Assembly (NCBI GenBank): GCA_030411725.1
Contig: MU839832.1
Coordinates: forward strand, 434,001 to 498,000
Reading direction: 5' to 3'
Origin: Echria macrotheca
Taxonomy: Eukaryota > Ascomycota > Sordariomycetes > Sordariales > Schizotheciaceae
DNA: 64,000 nucleotides
The translations under genes and the position numbers were made by a program. Below, piece after piece: positions 58,547-64,000 of this stretch. The notes under the pieces were generated by a model, which worked only from the letters and a program-made list of their open reading frames with translations, had not been told where the DNA came from and did not search any database. How positions within the stretch are numbered: the stretch's first letter is position 1; each line of letters opens with the position of its first letter.

Positions 58547-60512
58547 ATGCCGGTTTCAGTAGCCATTGCCACGATCGAATTTGAGGACAGGAAGTTCGTT
58601 CCTCCTCGGACTGGTAGGTGTTTTCTTGGCTTGCCAAGTCGATCCCGCACCCCTGAAACCCGGGAATGGACATCTTTCGCTGCTTTCCTCCTTTTGTTTT
58701 TGCCTGTCTGCTTTTCTGGAGATGGTAGGGATTGACAAGCCAGATAGGTGCTGTCACTATCATTGAAAACCAGACGATCCGGATTGGTCGTGATCCTGAT
58801 CCAGAGCAGAACAGTCTCGTATTCAAGGATCACAGTGTCTCGAGAAACCACCTGGAGATATACTCGATTGTCGTAGACGATCAAGGCAGACACAATCCCC
58901 TTGTCTTCGTCCGGGACCGGCAGACTGTTAACGGAACATTTGTAAACAACCAGCTGATTGCACGTGGGCCAACGGTCTCAGCCGGGCAGCTCCTCCAAGA
59001 CGGCGATGTTATCGAGATCAAGCCTACTGTTATAATACGCTTCTCACAGCCTCAAACAGCATCAACAACGGCCAAGCTTACCTCTTCCCAACGAGAGGAG
59101 ACTGCAGTAAGCATTTTATCTCAATTTGTGCGCTGGGCGACTGACATGGGTTTCGCCTAGCTGTTCGCCGATAAATACACCATAATAGACCGCACAATCG
59201 GTGATGGCGCTAGTTCTGTTGTCTACTTGGCGGTGGAAAAGCGCACAGGAAAACAAGTTGTCTGTAAAGTCCACAATCTAGCCAAAGGACTTCGCTCCCT
59301 CCGAAAGCTGCAGCGTATACGACAAGAAGCCATCTTGATGAGCTACCTTGATCATGTAAGGCCCTGGCACCTGCCGTCGATTCTCAATCTGACATTTTAG
59401 CCAAACATACTTTCCTTCAGGGCAGCATTCCAGACACCTCAGACAATGTGCGTACCTCCTGTGTCGCCCAGCAGCGGACCTAACATCCTGGCAGGTACAT
59501 CTTTACAGAGCTTGCTACAGGTGGCGATCTCTTCTCCCTGTTTACAAGATACGAAGTTTTCAAGGAGATAGAGATTCGGTGGATAGTCCGCCAAATCCTT
59601 CACGCCGTGGTATATATCCACGGCAAAGGGGTTGCTCACAGGGATATCAAACCAGAGAACATACTTTGCGCCATTGCCCCGGACGCTTCGTATCGGATCA
59701 TCCTCTCAGACTTTGGTGATTCAGCTATGACAAGTGCTGGACGGATGAGATCTGAAGTTGGAACGACGTTCTACAGAGCCCCGTAGGAATCCCCTCGTTG
59801 GTAATATCCAATAGCTAACGGTTCCAGGGAATGCCATACCACGGATCAAGGACACAACCTTTCGGTAGATATCTGGGCTATTGGGATGCTCACTCTGCAG
59901 CTTCTTGCCGGCTCCCAGGAGCTTCCGGGGGTATTCGAGGCGGATCTGAGCAGCCAGGAAGGCATAGACGATTTTCTGACCATGAATCTCGACGATATAT
60001 ATCTCGGCAAAATCACACAGAACGGAAACGACTTCATCCGATGCTGTCTACAGTATGACAGCGAGGAAAGAATCACTGCCCTTGAGGCATCCCGACATGT
60101 CTGGCTCCATACACCGACGGAAGACGCGGAGTTGTTCAGGGGTCTAGAGGCCCAAAGTACCGCCGGATGGGAGCCTAGGGGGATCATGCTCCCGGTAATT
60201 GAGGATCTGACGGAAAAATCACTGGCAACTGAGGAAGACTCGCGGAGAGACACGGCCAACAACACCGCCTCACGGCACTTTGCCGCTCGAGAGAATATTC
60301 CGCCCTTGCTTGCCCATGTTCGTCCACAAGATGCGCTCTCGAGACCTGGACAAGTTGCCCAGGGCCCACTACCAGTTCGAAGCAAAGATTTGAATCCGTT
60401 GCGCTCGGAGTCTGGTGAAACTGTGGAAAGAACAGTGGGATCGGCGGAGAAAAGGCGGACTATTGATGAGGGCGTAGAATTATCGAAGCGGCGGAGGCCA
60501 AACTCGGTTTGA
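58547..60512 (+). CDS. FHA-domain serine/threonine kinase (Mek1/Cds1-like)
   Basis: Six exons (58547-58613, 58748-59106, 59161-59355, 59401-59447, 59495-59782, 59828-60512) encode about 546 aa. The FHA domain (about 10-120) has the phosphothreonine-binding residues RIGRD, SRNHLE and NGTFVNN. The kinase domain (about 147-420) has the Gly-rich loop IGDGASSVVY, Lys178 in VVCK, HRDIKPEN (Asp273), DFG (Asp295) and GTTFYRAPE. The tail is polar with basic ends. FHA-then-kinase order is that of the Chk2 superfamily; the single FHA and short tail favour meiotic Mek1, but Cds1/Rad53 relatives share it, so no symbol is given. The role would be checkpoint signalling after DNA breaks. The first exon is short and the start is less certain than the rest. 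Confidence 0.87.
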
Positions 60513-60723
60513 TCTCAGGAGCAGGCTCTTGGGTTTAATATTGATGGTAGTTCTATTCTATATATTTGATTCACACGGAAACCCGAAAAGAAATACCCTA
60601 TGCTTATCCGGATGGAGTACATATCCGGACACCTGTCGAACACATGAACTGAACTCATGAACTGAACAGCATCACAGAGCTTTGCTCAGCTAGTAGCATA
60701 TAATACAACCGAGACCACGAGGT

Positions 60724-61983
60724 TCAAAGCTTCGCTCGCCTCTCCTTCGCACTATCATGTCTCATCCCCTCGTCATCCTGCTCCTCAACGGTCAAGTCCG
60801 GCAGCCTAGCCGGCATGATTCGGCGCGGGTTCGACCCCGGCACGACCGAGTACTTGGAGAAGTCGGTAACGCCGGCATAGCTCCTGAGAAAATCTTCGTC
60901 CAGCAGCAGCTCGCCATTCACAACCTCGGGCGGCGCTCTCAGGATGGCGAGGATAGCATCGGAGAAAATCGTAGGTTTCCGGAGATCTCTTGCGAAGGAC
61001 GGGTCCTTGCGGGTGAACTGTTCTGTCGCCGCGGACTCGATTGACTTTTTTTTTGTCGTTCGTATTAGCCTAGCCCCCTCCCTGTCCCTCCTCACTCCCC
61101 AGATATAAGAACGAAGAGAAAGGGACAAAGGGAGAAAAGGGAAGAAGGAAAGGAAAGGAAAGAAAAAAAAACATACGGCAGCAGGCCAGATACTAGTAAC
61201 AGCCATATTCCCGTCGATCCTCCCCTGCCGCACAAAATCCATAGCCAACCCCTTGGTCAGCACGCTCATGGCCACCTTGGTCATGGCGTACGCCGTCTTG
61301 CCCCGGAAGAAGCGCGAGTAGATGGGCGGGCTGACGACGATGATGCGTCCTTTTTTACTGTTCTTCAGGTGGGGAAGGGCGGCCTGGACGGCGGCGTACA
61401 GGCCCTCGGCGTTGACGCGCTGCATGAGCTGGTAGCGCTTTGTCGGGGTGTCTTCGATTGAGGCCCACCATATTGCGCCGGGGTTGTAGATTAGGACGTT
61501 TAGGGTTTTGTATTTCTTTTTTTGTTACTGTTTTAGTTGAAAGGGGCCGGTGGAAAGGAGGGGATGGGAAGGGATGGGGGGAGGTTAGGTAGGTACCTAC
61601 CGAGATGGTGGATGCTACGAGCCGGTTGATACTCTCGATATCCGTCGTGTCGACGGGGATCGCTGTTGCTTCGCCCCCTGCCGAACGGATCTCGCGCTCG
61701 ACGGTTGTGATGGTGGAGGCGCGCGAGTTGGGGTCCGGTGGGAAGGGGGCCGATGGGTCTGGGTCGGGTGTGCTTTGGGATTTTGCTGCGATTACGACTT
61801 TGTTATCCCGTTCACGGGTTAGCAAGCAAGCAGTAGTCAGGAAGTTGATGGTGAAAGAAGAATAAAAAAGGGGTGAAGGTATATACCAGCGTATCCATTC
61901 GCAGCGAGGTCGATGGCTACCTGGCGGCCGATTCCGCGCGAGGCGCCTATGACGAGGGCGACTGGTTTGGTGTTTGTAGACAT
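60724..61983 (-). CDS. HSDL2-like short-chain dehydrogenase/reductase
   Basis: Exons 61983-61887, 61797-61601, 61515-61177 and 61044-60724 encode about 317 aa. Seen: cofactor loop GASRGIG near residue 14, a variant of the NNAG region (LIYNPGAIWW), SPP at the usual Ser position, and the catalytic pair in YAMTK. Long insertion after the second strand (SQSTPDPDPSAPFPPDPN), AIWW, and WPAA-SIESAA are hallmarks of the HSDL2 group of peroxisomal/mitochondrial SDRs. No SCP2 lipid-binding tail is present, unlike animal HSDL2. It ends in RRAKL, which resembles a PTS1-like peroxisomal signal (AKL). Substrate unknown, probably lipid-derived. Introns 2 and 3 border low-complexity tracts. Confidence 0.9.
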
Positions 61984-62808
61984 GTTGTTTTCTTTTATTC
62001 CGGTGAATCTAGATGTTTCAAATTTTGTCTTGAATGCGAAAAGTCAATGGCTGAGAATCGTCAGGGAAGGTTGGGGCGTATGTATAAATCTAGAGAACCT
62101 GGGACTTACCTAGGTATCTTGAGGTTCAATGGCCTGTCACCGTCCGACTAACTCTTTTTGCCTTTTAAATACCTACCTAGGTAGTCCCAAGACTTTTCAC
62201 AGAGCAAATAAACATACAGAATCTATCTGAGAACAGTCCTTAAAAAGTTCGAAGAGATCAAATACAAAGTTAAACAGTTCAACCCCTCACATGCTGGTCC
62301 CTTACATCAGTCCCCGGACCCGGGGCGGGACCAAGACCGAGGACACAGCGCCGCGGATTAGTGATCTCGCCCTAAATCCCCGCCAGCCCGGCAGGTCTCG
62401 AGCTTTTCGGAAGACGGCAAATGCGTAAAGAATCGCCAAATTGTCCCGTTCCTCACTGGCAACAGTAAAAGGGGCTGAATTGCCGAAGGCACTAAGGTAG
62501 AGAGAGATCCTGGGGGTTGCGATCGATGCTAAAGTGTGGGGAAGCCGAGGTTCCATCATCCGCTTCACCACATCCCGGACTGCTTGGTCTGTCTCATTAA
62601 CTGTCCCGATTCCTGTTTCCGTTCATCTCACCGGTGTTCATCGTCCTTTTATTTTCTTTCATATTGTTACTCATTTAAGTTTCCCGTGGATGCCCGATTC
62701 AAACCGGTGATGCACCCGTAACGGCGACCCTGCCTCCACCAAGGAATAACAGGCCTGTACCTCGACCCACCACGGTTTGATACTCTGGTCCGCTTGGATA
62801 TCAACATA
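61984..62808. other. Divergent promoter region
   Basis: About 825 bp between the divergent SDR and GST-kappa-like genes. Contains 'acctaggtag' motifs near 62170-62185. No gene seen. Confidence 0.5.
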
Positions 62809-63744
62809 ATGGGCAGACGGATCGATTGTTATATCGACATTGGTAAGAGAACGACTTGACAGCATGGCTCTTATCTGCCAACTGACACCATGTCCGCGCA
62901 GCCTCGTTCTACAGCTACCTGGCCTTCCTCGAGATACAGCGGAACAGAGACCTACTCTCATCCCACTCCGTCCATGTCGAGTAAGTCTGAAGACCACTCC
63001 CAAATAACCTCACCTCTGACGAGCAGATTCCACCCCGTCCTCCTCGGCGGCATCAATGTCGGATCAGGTACCTTTCCTTCCCCTCATCACCCAATCAATA
63101 CCTCACACAAACAGGCAATAAACCACCATGGACCAACCCAGTCAAGGCCGCGTACCTGGTATTCGATGCCCAGCGGGCGACTGCCCGGTTCCCCAACCTG
63201 GTCATCTAGCAGCTAGATGACCTGATGGCGATGGCCCACACCATTCTTCCCCTGCGCGCGCTCCACTACATCAAGCGCGCTTACCCCTCCAGATTCGAGA
63301 CGGCATTCCATTACCTCTTCTACCAGTTCTGGTCGCCGGGTAACCTGAACCTGACGCGCCCCGAGAACCTCATCAAGGCTCTGTCCGAGGTGTCGGTCGG
63401 TTTCAAGGGCCATGACGGAAATGGCTCAAAGACAAAGCTTTTCAGTGCCGACGAGGTAAAAGCCATCATGGCTGGCGCAGGATCCCAGGAGATGAAGGAT
63501 GCCCTCAAAGCCGCAACCCAACAAGCGCTAGAGCATGGTGCGTTTGGTGCGCCGTGGTTTTGGGCCAACAACGACAAGGGAAAAAGTGAGCCATTCTTCG
63601 GGAGTGATAGGTATGTTTGCCGCGTAGCGAGTGATATATGCTGATGCAGACAGGTTCCATTTCCTGTACAAATTCCTGGACCTGCCCTTCCAGGATGTTG
63701 CGTTGCTGCCACCGAAACTCGGGACCGAAAAGTCGAAACTCTGA
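62809..63744 (+). pseudogene. GST-kappa / DsbA-like thioredoxin-fold oxidoreductase with in-frame TAG
   Basis: Five exons (62809-62842, 62902-62980, 63027-63067, 63115-63610, 63654-63744) form one 247-codon frame. It starts MGRRIDCYIDIASFYSY, the thioredoxin-like first strand and catalytic Ser region of GST kappa / HCCA isomerase. It continues VEFHPVLLGGINVGSGNKPPW and AAYLVFDAQRA, then LPLRALHYIKRAYP, ALEHGAFGAPWFW and FFGSDRFHFL. All are typical of the family and complete to the C-terminus. However, codon 63207-63209 is TAG, in frame, between ARFPNLVI and QLDDLMAMA. Alternatives are a 51-nt in-phase intron (63159-63209, GTATTC...CATCTAG), which would remove the conserved FDxxRA motif and lacks a clear branch site, or a sequencing error. 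Everything else is intact, so any inactivation would be recent. Confidence 0.75.
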
Positions 63745-63810
63745 ATTTCCGATGATTCGTTGGGAGGACGGATTGTGTTGTAAATATACGCAAATAGGTC
63801 GTACTGTAGC

Positions 63811-64000
63811 TCATGTTTTGCCGGCAAGCCTGACCCGTCTTGCGTCTTCGTCTCTGATCGCCTCGCTTCTGGCCAAAAAGTCCTGCCGGGCCGTGTACGA
63901 GTGCTTTGATTTCCCAGCCAGCTCGAGTTCGTCCTTGAGACCTTCCCGGTCGACGTAGCCAGCCCAATCCATCCGACTTTTCTCCACCGTATTGAGCTTC
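63811..64000 (-). CDS. swc5: Swc5 / BCNT (CFDP1) C-terminal domain, partial
   Basis: Minus-strand frame entering from the right edge and ending in TGA at 63811-63813; 63 in-frame codons including the stop lie in the window. The sequence KLNTVEKSRMDWAGYVDREG, then LKDELELAGKSK and ARQDFLARSEA, is the BCNT-C domain found at the end of Swc5, a subunit of the SWR1 complex that exchanges H2A.Z into nucleosomes. The start lies outside the window. Its stop codon is 66 bp from the stop of the convergent GST-kappa-like gene. Confidence 0.93.
   Translation of the reverse strand, partial: KLNTVEKSRMDWAGYVDREGLKDELELAGKSKHSYTARQDFLARSEAIRDEDARRVRLAGKT

Noticed and set aside
1..64000. CRISPR arrays, prophage, bacterial operons or integrated virus
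   Set aside because: No spaced repeats, phage-like genes or ribosome-binding-site-led gene strings; the gene structure is eukaryotic throughout.

Overview
The window is a 64-kb piece of a filamentous ascomycete (Pezizomycotina, probably Sordariomycetes) chromosome. The evidence is eukaryotic gene structure with short 47-75 nt GT-AG introns and CTNAC-like branch points, a Zn2Cys6 transcription factor, long GC-rich intergenic DNA with 'taggtacct' and simple-sequence tracts, and conserved fungal housekeeping genes. I found no CRISPR array, prophage, operon, rRNA or credible tRNA, and no intact transposon.

Layout. 1-12.5 kb is an accessory-looking region: a Zn2Cys6 regulator (1725-3840, +), a half-size ABCG transporter (6434-8472, +), a single-pass membrane protein with an apple-like ectodomain (8831-9936, -), then 2.6 kb without a supported gene. 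12.5-21.2 kb holds three minus-strand genes: a sterol-glucosyltransferase-like protein with a VPS13/ATG2-like C-terminus (12508-16164), a YAP1-binding/glomulin-type protein (17177-19185) and a SET-domain protein with a signal peptide (19792-21192). 23.2-26.5 kb holds a secreted YcaC-like isochorismatase-family hydrolase (+) and an orphan alpha/beta-hydrolase of the type usually attached to fungal NLR proteins (-), in which the nucleophile Ser is replaced by Asn.

27-61 kb is mostly housekeeping. It holds a calponin-homology protein (-), an NDUFAF2-type complex I assembly factor with a GC-AG intron (+), mitochondrial bL12m (-), and midasin MDN1 (32151-47065, +; about 4,923 aa with six AAA modules and a MIDAS domain). 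These are followed by Yta7/ATAD2 (-), RPA49 (-), a very small RPL41 gene (57633-57760, -) and an FHA-domain kinase (+). 60.7-64 kb holds an HSDL2-like SDR (-), a GST-kappa/DsbA-like gene with an in-frame TAG (+), and the C-terminus of a Swc5/BCNT protein (-) running off the right edge.

Functionally, five genes between 31 and 58 kb serve ribosome production or chromatin: bL12m, midasin, RPA49, RPL41 and Yta7. The left end looks like a regulator/exporter pair, and the middle holds two divergently arranged secreted enzymes. No wholly new multi-gene system was recognised. The most unusual individual signals are the interrupted GST-kappa gene, the Ser-to-Asn hydrolase, the secreted SET protein, the GC-AG intron and the 7-nt terminal coding exon of RPL41. 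All exon boundaries were derived by eye from frame, splice consensus and family similarity; no search was run.
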